Origin: an uncultured Fusobacterium sp.
GTDB taxonomy: Bacteria; Fusobacteriota; Fusobacteriia; Fusobacteriales; Fusobacteriaceae
NCBI RefSeq assembly: GCF_905200055.1
Contig: NZ_CAJKIS010000002.1
Span: 1-64,000 of the forward strand
DNA: 64,000 nt
Direction of reading: 5' to 3'
The notes below the pieces were generated by a model. It was not told the DNA's origin and made no database searches. It saw only the letters and a list, made by a program, of their open reading frames with translations. Shown one piece after another: positions 41,968 through 50,449 of this stretch. The translations under genes and the position numbers were made by a program. How positions within the stretch are numbered: the first letter of the stretch is position 1; every line of letters begins with the position of its first letter.

Positions 41968-43278
41968 ATGGAGAAAAATAATTTTATAAAATTCCTTGAT
42001 GATAAATTTTTAATCTCTGAAAGAGGTGGAAGTATAAAAGGGGAATTTTTTGGGGGATTAACAACTTTTTTAACAATTTCTTATATTATATTTGTAAATC
42101 CTGCTGTTCTTTCATTGACAGGAATGGATAAAGGAGCACTTGTAACAGTTACTTGTATAGCAACAGCAATAGGATCGTTTTTAGGTGGAATATTAGGTAA
42201 TGTTCCAATATCTTTAGCTCCTGGAGTTGGATTGAATGCCTTTTTTACATTTACTTTAGTAAAGGGAAATGGAATTCCTTGGGAAGATGCTTTAGGAGTA
42301 GTTTTCTTTTCAGGAGTATTTTATCTGATATTAGCAATTTGTGGGGTTAGAGAAAAGATAATCAACTCTATTCCTCAACAACTTTCAATAGCTGCAACAG
42401 TAGGAATAGGACTTTTTCTTTCGTTGATAGGATTGAAAAGTATGGGAGTTATAGAAGCTAATCCAGAAACTTTAGTTAAGATAGCTCCAGTAACATTACC
42501 AGTAGCTCTTTCATTTGCAGGACTGTTTTTAATGTATATCTTAGATATGAAAAAAGTTAGAGGTGGGGTTTTAATAAGTATAATAGTAATCTCTATTATT
42601 GGAATGTTTTTAGGGGAAGTAGATATTCCAGAGAAACTATTATCATCACCACCAAGTATGACACCATTACTTTTTAAACTAAATGTTTTTGGAGTATTAA
42701 AGGTTAGTCTTTTAGGATCTATCTTCTCATTTATGTTTATAGATCTATTTGACTCTTTAAGTGTGCTTATGTTTACATACAAAGAGGTTCAGTTTAGAAA
42801 TGAAGAGGAGAGAAAAAAAGGATTAGGAAGAATGCTTTTAGCTGACTGTTCATCAACTATAATAGGAGCTTTATTAGGAACAAGTACAGTTACAACTTAT
42901 GGAGAATCAATAGCAGGAATAAAAGTTGGAGCTAAGACAGGGCTTGCCTCTATATTCACAGGATTGTTTTTCCTACTTGCTCTATTTATAGCACCAATAG
43001 TTGAGGCTATTCCAGTATTTGCAGTATCACCTGCATTAGTAATTGTTGGTATATTTATGTTTAGAAATATCTCTCAATTAGATCTTTCAACTATGAAAGA
43101 ATCAATACCAGCATTTATGACAATTATATTTATGCCAATGACTCACAGTATAGCTATAGGACTTAGTATAGGATTTATCTCTTATATTATTATAAATGTA
43201 GCTTGTGCAGATTTTAAAAAGATTTCACTTACTATGTGGATTATAGGAATACTTTCAGTAATAAATCTATTAATTTAA
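41968..43278 (+). CDS. NCS2/AzgA-like purine permease
   Basis: The 436-residue membrane protein has AzgA-type motifs: GLTTFLTISYIIFVNPA near the N-terminus, APGVGLNAFFTF, DLFDSLSVLMF and SSTIIGALLGTSTVTTYGES. AzgA proteins carry adenine, guanine or hypoxanthine with protons. ATG 41968 follows AAAGGGGA; GTG 41965 is less likely. It is probably cotranscribed with the deaminase gene, giving a purine uptake and deamination pair. Confidence 0.9.
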   Translation: MEKNNFIKFLDDKFLISERGGSIKGEFFGGLTTFLTISYIIFVNPAVLSLTGMDKGALVTVTCIATAIGSFLGGILGNVPISLAPGVGLNAFFTFTLVKGNGIPWEDALGVVFFSGVFYLILAICGVREKIINSIPQQLSIAATVGIGLFLSLIGLKSMGVIEANPETLVKIAPVTLPVALSFAGLFLMYILDMKKVRGGVLISIIVISIIGMFLGEVDIPEKLLSSPPSMTPLLFKLNVFGVLKVSLLGSIFSFMFIDLFDSLSVLMFTYKEVQFRNEEERKKGLGRMLLADCSSTIIGALLGTSTVTTYGESIAGIKVGAKTGLASIFTGLFFLLALFIAPIVEAIPVFAVSPALVIVGIFMFRNISQLDLSTMKESIPAFMTIIFMPMTHSIAIGLSIGFISYIIINVACADFKKISLTMWIIGILSVINLLI

Positions 43279-43287
43279 TATACCTTG

Positions 43288-43324
43288 AGACAAGTAGGGA
43301 AATTAAACTTACTTGTCTTTTTTA
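43288..43324 (+). terminator. Terminator after the purine permease
   Basis: AGACAAGTAG pairs with TTACTTGTCT (one G-T pair), followed by a T run. Confidence 0.85.
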
Positions 43325-43426
43325 TTTGATGTAAATTAAATCATACTAGAAAATAAAAAAATAATTTGTTATTATAATTATAGAATTTTAAATTCGATAA
43401 AATATTTTTTAAGGGAGAGAGAAAAT

Positions 43427-45328
43427 ATGGATATGACAAAAGAGCTTTTATTACAAACTGCTGATATGATTTGTGATAATACTTTTATCTTTAATCACAA
43501 ATGGGATATGGAAGCTTGTAATGTACCTGTAAAATTTGATGGAGAGATTCAATGGAATAAGATTCCTTTTGAAGATGAAGAATGGGCATTTATGCTAAAT
43601 AGACATAAATATTGGACTTTTTTAGGTAAAGCTTATCTTCTAACAAAAGATGAAAAATATCTAACTACATTTATAAGACAGATGAACTCTTGGATAGATA
43701 GTGTTGAACTTGCTAATCCAGAATTTAAAGATTGTGCTCGTACAATAGAAATGGGGCTTAGATGTATTAACTGGATAAAAACAATGGAGCTATTTGAAAG
43801 AGAGTATAAATTTGATGAAGATTTTAAAGAGAAAGTATATAACTCTTTAAAGGAACAATGTGATATTCTCCTTGAGATCTATGATGATTTTAGAACTTTA
43901 AGTAACTGGGGAGTTCTTCAAAATTGTGGATTGATAACTTTTGCTTTTTACTATGGGAAATTAGATACAGATTATTTTACAGTTCCACTAAAAAGATTGG
44001 AACATCAATGTAAAATTCAAATACTTCCAGATGGAGTTCATTGGGAGCAATCTCCTATGTATCAAAATGAAGTTTTAAATTGTCTTTTAGAAACAGCAGT
44101 ACAATTTAAACATCATAATATGGAGATTCCTCAATTTATTAGAGAAAGTATAAGAAAAATAGGATTTTCAAACTTTGCTATGAAAAAACCAAACCATCAT
44201 CAACCAATGCAAGGGGATAGTGACGATACAGATTTAAGAGATATAATTACAAGATGTGCAGCAGTTTTAGAAGATGAGGAGCTTAAATTTGGTGGATTTG
44301 AAGAGATAGATTTTGAATCAATTTGGGAATTAGATAAAAAAAGTATAGAGAACTATTCGAAATTACAAGCTAAAAAACCAGACTATACATCAGTAGCTTT
44401 ACAAAATAGTGGTAATTTTTATCTACGTGACTCTTTTGATGAAAAGGGAAATTATCTATGGTTTACTTGTGGATCAATAGGAAGTGGACATGGACATGGA
44501 GATATGTTACACTTTGATCTGACTTATAAAGGAGAAGATTTTCTTATTGACTCAGGAAGATATACTTATGTAGAGGGAAATGAAACTAGAATAGAGTTAA
44601 AAAATAACTACTCACATAATACAATAATAATGGATAATCAACTATTTTCAAAATTTAATGGTTCTTGGGGAATAGGAAAAACACCTCTTCCATTAAACTC
44701 AATGTATAAATTTGATGATAAGTTTGATTATGTAGAGGGTGGACATTTAGGGTATTTAGATCAACCTACTCCTGCTGTATCAAATAGAAAAATATTCTAT
44801 ATTAAACCAGATTTATGGGTAGTTGTAGATGAATTTTTAACAAGAGGAGAGCATAGTTACAAACAATTTTTTAATTTAGATTCAGATGTTAAAGCTGAGC
44901 TAGAAGAAAATCATGCAATCTTGAAAAAAGAGAATACTCTTCATATGAAATGGAGTGACAGTGTAAAATTAAGTAGGAAAGATATACAAATTTCAAAAGA
45001 GTATAACACACTACAAAAATCTACTAGAATAGAAAGTGAAACTTCATTTGTAGAAAATGCAATTTTATTTACAGTAATATCACCAGAGAATTTAGAAGTT
45101 GAAAAAATTCAAGTTAGAAGAGGAAATTTAGATTTAGTTGGTGAAGATGAAGCTAAAGCTATTAGAGTAAAAATTTCAGAAGACAGAGAAATAATCTTCC
45201 TTAACTCTACTAGAGAGGTAGCAGCTCAAAAGAAAACTTATCTATTAGATGGAGTTTTATTCTATGGTAAAACAGGATTTATAGATATAAATAAAGGAGA
45301 AAAGGAACTACATATTTTTAAATATTAA
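43427..45328 (+). CDS. Heparinase II/III family polysaccharide lyase-like protein
   Basis: The 633-residue protein has an alpha-toroid N-terminal half (WSFLG-like region, DGVHWEQSPMYQNEVLNCLLE, MQGDSDDTD) and a beta-sandwich heparinase II/III domain with GSGHGHGDMLHFDLTYKGEDFLIDSG (written in parts: GSGHGHGDMLHFDL, then LIDSGRYTYV). No signal peptide is seen, so it should act in the cytoplasm on imported oligosaccharides, or be exported without a leader. It stands alone, without PTS, ABC or sulfatase genes. The substrate (heparan, hyaluronan, alginate or other uronic polymer) is not determined. Confidence 0.85.
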   Translation: MDMTKELLLQTADMICDNTFIFNHKWDMEACNVPVKFDGEIQWNKIPFEDEEWAFMLNRHKYWTFLGKAYLLTKDEKYLTTFIRQMNSWIDSVELANPEFKDCARTIEMGLRCINWIKTMELFEREYKFDEDFKEKVYNSLKEQCDILLEIYDDFRTLSNWGVLQNCGLITFAFYYGKLDTDYFTVPLKRLEHQCKIQILPDGVHWEQSPMYQNEVLNCLLETAVQFKHHNMEIPQFIRESIRKIGFSNFAMKKPNHHQPMQGDSDDTDLRDIITRCAAVLEDEELKFGGFEEIDFESIWELDKKSIENYSKLQAKKPDYTSVALQNSGNFYLRDSFDEKGNYLWFTCGSIGSGHGHGDMLHFDLTYKGEDFLIDSGRYTYVEGNETRIELKNNYSHNTIIMDNQLFSKFNGSWGIGKTPLPLNSMYKFDDKFDYVEGGHLGYLDQPTPAVSNRKIFYIKPDLWVVVDEFLTRGEHSYKQFFNLDSDVKAELEENHAILKKENTLHMKWSDSVKLSRKDIQISKEYNTLQKSTRIESETSFVENAILFTVISPENLEVEKIQVRRGNLDLVGEDEAKAIRVKISEDREIIFLNSTREVAAQKKTYLLDGVLFYGKTGFIDINKGEKELHIFKY

Positions 45329-45334
45329 AAAATC

Positions 45335-45355
45335 AGGGGTAGAAAATCTACCCCT
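45335..45355. terminator. Bidirectional terminator
   Basis: AGGGGTAGA pairs with TCTACCCCT around AAA between the converging lyase and folA genes. Confidence 0.85.
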
Positions 45356-45356
45356 C

Positions 45357-45836
45357 TTATTTTTTATAAATTGTTGCAGTAAAATCATTGTATTCAGTAG
45401 AAGAAAATAATTTGTAACCAAATTTTTCTACATCTGGGAAATATAGTGGATTAGTAGCAGGTGCTACTTCAACATGAGATTTTAATTTTGAGATATAGAT
45501 CTCATCAATCTCATAATTTTCTAGATAATATTTATATATTGTATATCCACCACAGATAAATATATCCTTTCCACTATCTTCGTATTGTTTCATAATATCC
45601 TCTAATCTACTTTCTAGAGTTAAAACAATAACCTCTCTATTTTTTTTCATTAGATTGATAGGAACATATTTAGCAGTATTTTCTCCAAAAAGAACAACAT
45701 TACCAATAGTTTTAGATTTGTAATATTGTAACTCCTCCATAGAGTGCCACAAAAGTCCATTACCAGTAGGAACTTTATCTCCTATTAGATTATTTTCTCC
45801 AACACAAACTATCATTTTTAATTTAGGTTTACTCAT
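45357..45836 (-). CDS. folA: Dihydrofolate reductase
   Basis: The 159-residue protein has MIVCVGENNLIG, GLLWHSMEELQYYKSKTIG and FICGGYTIYKYYLE, matching the DHFR order of NADPH and folate sites. The usual LPWxLPxDL is replaced by LLWHSMEEL, with Glu as the likely proton donor, so it is a diverged DHFR and may differ in trimethoprim sensitivity. It overlaps thyA by one base, forming the common thyA-folA operon. Confidence 0.87.
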   Translation of the reverse strand: MSKPKLKMIVCVGENNLIGDKVPTGNGLLWHSMEELQYYKSKTIGNVVLFGENTAKYVPINLMKKNREVIVLTLESRLEDIMKQYEDSGKDIFICGGYTIYKYYLENYEIDEIYISKLKSHVEVAPATNPLYFPDVEKFGYKLFSSTEYNDFTATIYKK

Positions 45837-46660
45837 TAGATTGCCACCTCATAAGAAATTTTTTCTCCATAATTATAGTTTTCAATTACTACATCATCAG
45901 GTTTAAAATCATAAATTGATTTAAAGTTTTCTATTTTAACAGTAGCTCCATCAAGAGATGGTCTTTTTACTTGTTCCAATAGGTTTGGCATATGTCTATC
46001 ATAGATATGGACATTATGAATATTCCAAATAATTTCAGCAGGTTTTAGTCCACACTCCATAGCTACTAATTTGTGTAGAATTGAATATTGGAACACATTT
46101 GCTACAAGTCCTAAAGCAACATCACAACTTCTTTGTCTAACTTCAAGGTAAAGTTTATCTCCAATTACACTCCATTGAGTAAGATGAACACATGGAGTAA
46201 GAGCCATTTTATCTAAATCTTCAGGAACCCAAATTTCTGTCATAATTCTACGGCTATTAGGATTTTTTTTCAATTCATTGATAACATAATCTAATTGACT
46301 TTTATATCCAAATGTTTCTTTAGCAATTTGGTAACCATAAGCTTTTCCAATAGTTCCATCAGCCATTTTCCATTCATCCCAGAACTTACATTTTAATTTA
46401 TTAAGTTCATTTACATCATTAGATTGCATAATCCATATCCAATAAAGCTCTCTAATAGGTGCTTTACTAGGAGCAAATCTTGTAGTTATAAGATGTGCTT
46501 CATCAGTAGAGTTATCAAGTCTAAATTGATAACCTATATAACTTTTATAGTGAGCAGGAGTGCCATCGGCATATTTTGTTCTTACTTGTCCTTCACTCCA
46601 AATTCCTTTCTCATCAATAGTTTTAACAATATCTTTGTATATTTCATCAAATTTTGCCAT
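45836..46660 (-). CDS. thyA: Thymidylate synthase (ThyA)
   Basis: The 274-residue enzyme has the nucleophile region LTPCVHLTQWSV, the QRSCDVALGLVANVFQYS dUMP-binding motif and WNIHNVHIYDRHM. It methylates dUMP using methylene-tetrahydrofolate; the DHFR downstream regenerates the cofactor. GGGGTG lies before the ATG on the minus strand. Confidence 0.95.
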   Translation of the reverse strand: MAKFDEIYKDIVKTIDEKGIWSEGQVRTKYADGTPAHYKSYIGYQFRLDNSTDEAHLITTRFAPSKAPIRELYWIWIMQSNDVNELNKLKCKFWDEWKMADGTIGKAYGYQIAKETFGYKSQLDYVINELKKNPNSRRIMTEIWVPEDLDKMALTPCVHLTQWSVIGDKLYLEVRQRSCDVALGLVANVFQYSILHKLVAMECGLKPAEIIWNIHNVHIYDRHMPNLLEQVKRPSLDGATVKIENFKSIYDFKPDDVVIENYNYGEKISYEVAI

Positions 46661-46788
46661 ATTTCACCCCTTTTAAAAATTTTTTCTAGCTTATATTCTA
46701 ACATAAAAATTTAAATTTTAATATAAGAAAATTTCCATTATATTGAGGGAGAAATTAAATAAAACTATATTAAATTTTTAATACTAGG

Positions 46789-46817
46789 TTGATTTTTTAT
46801 AAGAAAGGCAATATAAT
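46789..46817 (+). promoter_or_regulatory. Promoter for the TauE/SafE gene
   Basis: TTGATT (46789-46794), 17 bases, TATAAT (46812-46817). Confidence 0.75.
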
Positions 46818-46851
46818 ATAATAATTATAATATATTTTGGAGGGAAATTTT

Positions 46852-47640
46852 ATGCCAGTTATTTTTTTTGTGGTTAGTTTTTTTTCATCGTTAGTTGGAG
46901 CAATATGTGGAATAGGTGGAGGAGTAATAATTAAACCTGTACTTGACGCTGTTGGTGTAATGAGCGTATCAGCAGTTAGCTTTTTATCAGGTTGTACAGT
47001 TCTTTCAATGTCTATAATCTCTGTATTTAAAGCGTTAAAAGGTGGTTCAGCTAAGATTAATACTAAACTTACAACTTGGTTAGCTTTAGGAAGTGTTTTT
47101 GGTGGAATAATGGGTAAAATGTTATTTCAACATATTAAAGTGGCATTTGCTAATGAAAATGTACTTGGAATGATTCAATCAATAGTATTAGTGTTAATGA
47201 CAATAGGAACTTTTATCTATACTTTAAAGAAAAGTCAAATAGAAACTAAAAGATATGAGAATAAACTTCTATGCTTAGTGATAGGAATAATTTTAGGTAT
47301 CTGTTCTTCATTCTTAGGAATAGGTGGAGGACCTATCAACTTAGTAATCTTAATCTATTTCTTCTCAATGGGAACAAAGGAAGCAGCAATAAACTCAATC
47401 TATATTATCCTTTTCTCTCAAATAGCAAGTTTAGTTCAAAGTATTGTAAAACAAACTATACCAGAAGTTAGTTTAGTATTCTTAATAACTATGGTATTAG
47501 GTGGAGTTTTAGGAGGAATGGCTGGAGGAATTGTTAACAAAAAGATTTCAGAGGAGAAAGTTGATAAACTTTTTTTAGCTCTAATGGGAGTAATCATCTT
47601 TATAAATATATATAATACTTATGTTTTTGCAACAGCTTAA
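46852..47640 (+). CDS. TauE/SafE family anion exporter
   Basis: The 262-residue protein has about eight TM segments in two repeats, each with a Gly-rich signature: GAICGIGGGVIIKPVLD (about 18-34) and CSSFLGIGGGPINLVIL (about 155-171). The family moves organic or inorganic anions such as sulfite or sulfoacetate; substrate is unknown. ATG 46852 is set by GGAGGG at 46839-46844. Confidence 0.88.
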   Translation: MPVIFFVVSFFSSLVGAICGIGGGVIIKPVLDAVGVMSVSAVSFLSGCTVLSMSIISVFKALKGGSAKINTKLTTWLALGSVFGGIMGKMLFQHIKVAFANENVLGMIQSIVLVLMTIGTFIYTLKKSQIETKRYENKLLCLVIGIILGICSSFLGIGGGPINLVILIYFFSMGTKEAAINSIYIILFSQIASLVQSIVKQTIPEVSLVFLITMVLGGVLGGMAGGIVNKKISEEKVDKLFLALMGVIIFINIYNTYVFATA

Positions 47641-47644
47641 AAAT

Positions 47645-47676
47645 AAAATGGACAGTTGATTAACTGTCCATTTTTT
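47645..47676. terminator. Bidirectional terminator
   Basis: ATGGACAGTT pairs with AACTGTCCAT around GATT, followed by T6. It separates TauE/SafE from the converging DUF1653 gene. Confidence 0.88.
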
Positions 47677-47868
47677 CTACTCCTTTGGAGAAAATTTAAG
47701 TAAAAATTCCCCTTTTTCTCTCACAAAAAGTTTTCCTTCAGCTTCTTTACAAGTGTAAACTACTACAATTAAACCATCACGTTCATTAGTACAATCAATA
47801 GCTTCACTAACAACTTGATATTCACGACCATTTTTATTATTTATCCATAAAGAATTTTTTTTAATCAT
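47677..47868 (-). CDS. DUF1653-like small protein
   Basis: The 63-residue protein has the DUF1653 pattern NGREYQVVSEA, VVVYTCKEAEGKLFVREKGEFLLKF in two parts, normal in length. ATG 47868 follows TTGGAGC on the minus strand. It starts 13 bases after the DUF1847 gene and is likely cotranscribed with it. The function of the family is unknown. Confidence 0.75.
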   Translation of the reverse strand: MIKKNSLWINNKNGREYQVVSEAIDCTNERDGLIVVVYTCKEAEGKLFVREKGEFLLKFSPKE

Positions 47869-47881
47869 TTTTTGCTCCAAT

Positions 47882-48505
47882 CTATTTAAAAAGTTTCTTT
47901 TTATAATATCCTTCAGCAAGATATATAGCAGCAAGAGGGTTATGTCCTAGTACTCTATCTTTTACTGCAAAAACAGTAACTGGCGCATCTGAATGTTTTA
48001 TAAATAATGAGTCATGTCCTACACAAAGTCCTAAAAGAATATTTAATTCAGTTTTAGCAGAACTTAAAAATTTAGCTTGTCCAATAGGGTTACACATAGG
48101 CTCATAAGTACAAGGTCTTACTTGTTCATCATTTGAAATACCTATAAAACTTTTAGGAATAGAACCACTTTTACATATAACTGATTCTACTTCAAAACCA
48201 TGATGTCTAAGTATAGATGCAAAAACTTTAGCCTCTTTAGCAAGTCCAACACAAAAAGCAACTCCTAACTTTTTATAACCACATTTTTTAGCAAAATTGA
48301 TTATCTCCTCGACTCTTGTTTGTTGACAATACCCTTCAGCCTCAACTAAAGCTGATTCATGAGCTAACATCATATTCTCTTTTTCTAAGTAGAATTTTTT
48401 TATATCCTCGATTTTTTCTAATTCTCTACAAGGACAATTTAGTGGAGCATCAGTTAAATCTCCAGTTCTACAAACATGTTTTGTGCAAGCATCACAAGTG
48501 TACAT
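47882..48505 (-). CDS. DUF1847 Cys-rich putative metal-binding protein
   Basis: The 207-residue protein has an N-terminal Cys cluster (YTCDACTKHVCRTG, then NCPCRE), EGYCQQTRVEEIINFAKKCG and a C-terminal part with PCTYEPMCNPIGQA and GLCVGHDSLFIKHS. This is the DUF1847 family common in anaerobes and presumed to bind metal. Function is unknown. It is first in a two-gene minus-strand unit with the DUF1653 gene. Confidence 0.85.
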   Translation of the reverse strand: MYTCDACTKHVCRTGDLTDAPLNCPCRELEKIEDIKKFYLEKENMMLAHESALVEAEGYCQQTRVEEIINFAKKCGYKKLGVAFCVGLAKEAKVFASILRHHGFEVESVICKSGSIPKSFIGISNDEQVRPCTYEPMCNPIGQAKFLSSAKTELNILLGLCVGHDSLFIKHSDAPVTVFAVKDRVLGHNPLAAIYLAEGYYKKKLFK

Positions 48506-48525
48506 GAAATCATCTCCTTAAATTT

Positions 48526-49371
48526 TTAGTTATTTAACCATTTTTCTATATTAAAAAAAACTTCATCTCTATTTATTTCATTATGTAATTCATGTCTAGC
48601 ATTAGGATAAAGTTTATATTGAACATTTTTAAAATTTAATCTTTCATAGAACTCTTTAAGTTGAGTAACACCTTTTCCATATCTTCCTACAGGATCCATA
48701 TCTCCAGAAATTATGTAGATAGGGAGATCTCTATTGATATCTTTGAAAGATGTAGGCAGATATAATCTATTTAAAAAATAGAAAAAATCTGAATAAAAAC
48801 TGCTACTATATGTAAAATCACAAAGATCATCATTACAATAAGTTTTAACTTCTTCTATATCTCTAGATAACCAAGAATTTTCATTGTAATAATACTCTGA
48901 TTTAGCTTTATCATTAGAATTTAAAAATACTAATTTTTTTACAAGATGAGCTCTTCTGTTTTTATAGATTTTATTCATAAAAAAGCTTAGATATTCAGCT
49001 AATTTCCAAAGGAAAGGTGTTTTGTAACAAGAACCACAAAAGATATACCCATCTACAATATCAAAACAATGTTTCATATGTTCTTGAGCAATAAAAGATC
49101 CCATACTATGTCCGAAAATATATATAGGAGTATTAGGATATGATTCTTTTAGCTCCTTTGTATAATTAACTTGATCTTTAATTAATTGTTCAAAATCATT
49201 TTCGAAGATACCAATTTTTTCTTGATCAATATTGTTATATCCATGGTGTAGATGCTCTTTAAGAGCAACTAGATAACCTCTATCAGAAAAATATTTAAAA
49301 AGATGCTTATATCTATTTTTATGTTCACTCATTCCATGAATTATTTGGATAATTCCTTTTACATGTTTCAT
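48526..49371 (-). CDS. Alpha/beta hydrolase (lysophospholipase/monoacylglycerol lipase-like)
   Basis: The 281-residue protein has HGMSEHKNRYKHL (oxyanion region), the nucleophile elbow GHSMGSFIAQ (Ser about 92), ISGDMDPVG (Asp) and PNARHELHNE (His), a complete triad in PldB-like order. No signal peptide is seen. It likely hydrolyses lysolipids or monoacylglycerol esters. AGAGGTG precedes the ATG. Confidence 0.85.
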   Translation of the reverse strand: MKHVKGIIQIIHGMSEHKNRYKHLFKYFSDRGYLVALKEHLHHGYNNIDQEKIGIFENDFEQLIKDQVNYTKELKESYPNTPIYIFGHSMGSFIAQEHMKHCFDIVDGYIFCGSCYKTPFLWKLAEYLSFFMNKIYKNRRAHLVKKLVFLNSNDKAKSEYYYNENSWLSRDIEEVKTYCNDDLCDFTYSSSFYSDFFYFLNRLYLPTSFKDINRDLPIYIISGDMDPVGRYGKGVTQLKEFYERLNFKNVQYKLYPNARHELHNEINRDEVFFNIEKWLNN

Positions 49372-49440
49372 AAAATTTCACCTCTCAAATATATTATAAC
49401 TTAAATTGAGAAAAAATTAAATATTTATGGTAGTATATAC

Positions 49441-49469
49441 TTGTGAAAAGACAAAAAAAATAATATAAT
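49441..49469 (+). promoter_or_regulatory. Promoter for the MscS gene
   Basis: TTGTGA (49441-49446), 17 bases, TATAAT (49464-49469). Confidence 0.75.
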
Positions 49470-49505
49470 AGGAAAATATAAAAAATAATTAAAGGAGATG
49501 GGCAA

Positions 49506-50318
49506 ATGCATTTATTACTAGAAAACTTTTTGGCAGACATATTGGGAATTTTACCTAAGATAGTATTCAGAGGTGTTATTTTAATAATTCTACTTATTTT
49601 TTGGCCAAAAATCTTATCGATGATTTTGACAACTTATGCAAAAACATTAGAAAAGAGAAAAGTGGATCCTTTATTACAAAGTTTTACAGTATCACTTTTA
49701 AAAACAATATTTTATGTTACTTTATTCTTTGTAGTTATAAGCGTAATTGGAGTTAAGGCAACTTCATTAGTAACAATACTAGGTACTGCAGGATTAGCAG
49801 TAGGTTTAGCACTACAAGGAAGTTTAACAAATTTAGCTGGAGGAGTGTTAATTCTATTCTTTAAACAATTTTCTAAAGGGGATTATATTTCAACAGGGTC
49901 ATTAGATGGAACAGTAGATCAAATTCATATTTTATACACTACTTTAATTACACCAGATAATAAAGTAATTATTATTCCTAATGGACAATTAGCAAATGGT
50001 GCAATTATAAACTTTTCTAAAAATTCAACAAGAAGATTGGACATGGTATTTTCAGTTTCATATGACACACCAGCAGAAAAAGTAAAAGAGATCTTAAATA
50101 GAATAGCTGATGAGCATCCAGCAGTAATTAAAACAAAGGATAAAACTATTAGAATGTTTAAGCAAAATGCAAGTTCTCTTGATTTTGTATTTAGAGTATG
50201 GGTTCAAAATAAAGATTACTGGACAACAATGTTTGATTTTAACGAAATAGTGAAAGAAGAATTTGATAAAAATAATATTGAAATTCCATATCAAAAAATT
50301 GATATATACAACAAATAA
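49506..50318 (+). CDS. mscS: Small-conductance mechanosensitive channel (MscS)
   Basis: The 270-residue protein has three TM segments; TM3 carries the Gly/Ala pattern GTAGLAVGLALQGSLTNLAGGV (given in halves: GTAGLAVGLALQ and GSLTNLAGGV), followed by the beta domain (FSKGDYISTGSLDGTVDQI, TLITPDNKVIIIPNGQLANG) and a C-terminal domain. It opens under membrane tension to release solutes. Confidence 0.93.
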   Translation: MHLLLENFLADILGILPKIVFRGVILIILLIFWPKILSMILTTYAKTLEKRKVDPLLQSFTVSLLKTIFYVTLFFVVISVIGVKATSLVTILGTAGLAVGLALQGSLTNLAGGVLILFFKQFSKGDYISTGSLDGTVDQIHILYTTLITPDNKVIIIPNGQLANGAIINFSKNSTRRLDMVFSVSYDTPAEKVKEILNRIADEHPAVIKTKDKTIRMFKQNASSLDFVFRVWVQNKDYWTTMFDFNEIVKEEFDKNNIEIPYQKIDIYNK

Positions 50319-50340
50319 TTTTTTATAAAAAATCTTTTTT

Positions 50341-50372
50341 TTGTAACAAATTTTTAAAATTTGTGATATAAT
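50341..50372 (+). promoter_or_regulatory. Promoter for guaB
   Basis: The extended -10 TGATATAAT (50364-50372) is strong. TTGTAA at 50341 is 20 bases upstream of the -10, longer than ideal. Confidence 0.55.
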
Positions 50373-50449
50373 ATTCAAAATATATTCTTTAAGGTTTTAA
50401 TTTTAGATATTAAATATAAATAAATTTTTATGAAAAAAGGAGAAAGATG

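Noticed and set aside
46424..46714. 96-codon plus-strand frame over thyA
   Set aside because: It is antisense to a well-conserved enzyme gene and has no family match or start signals.
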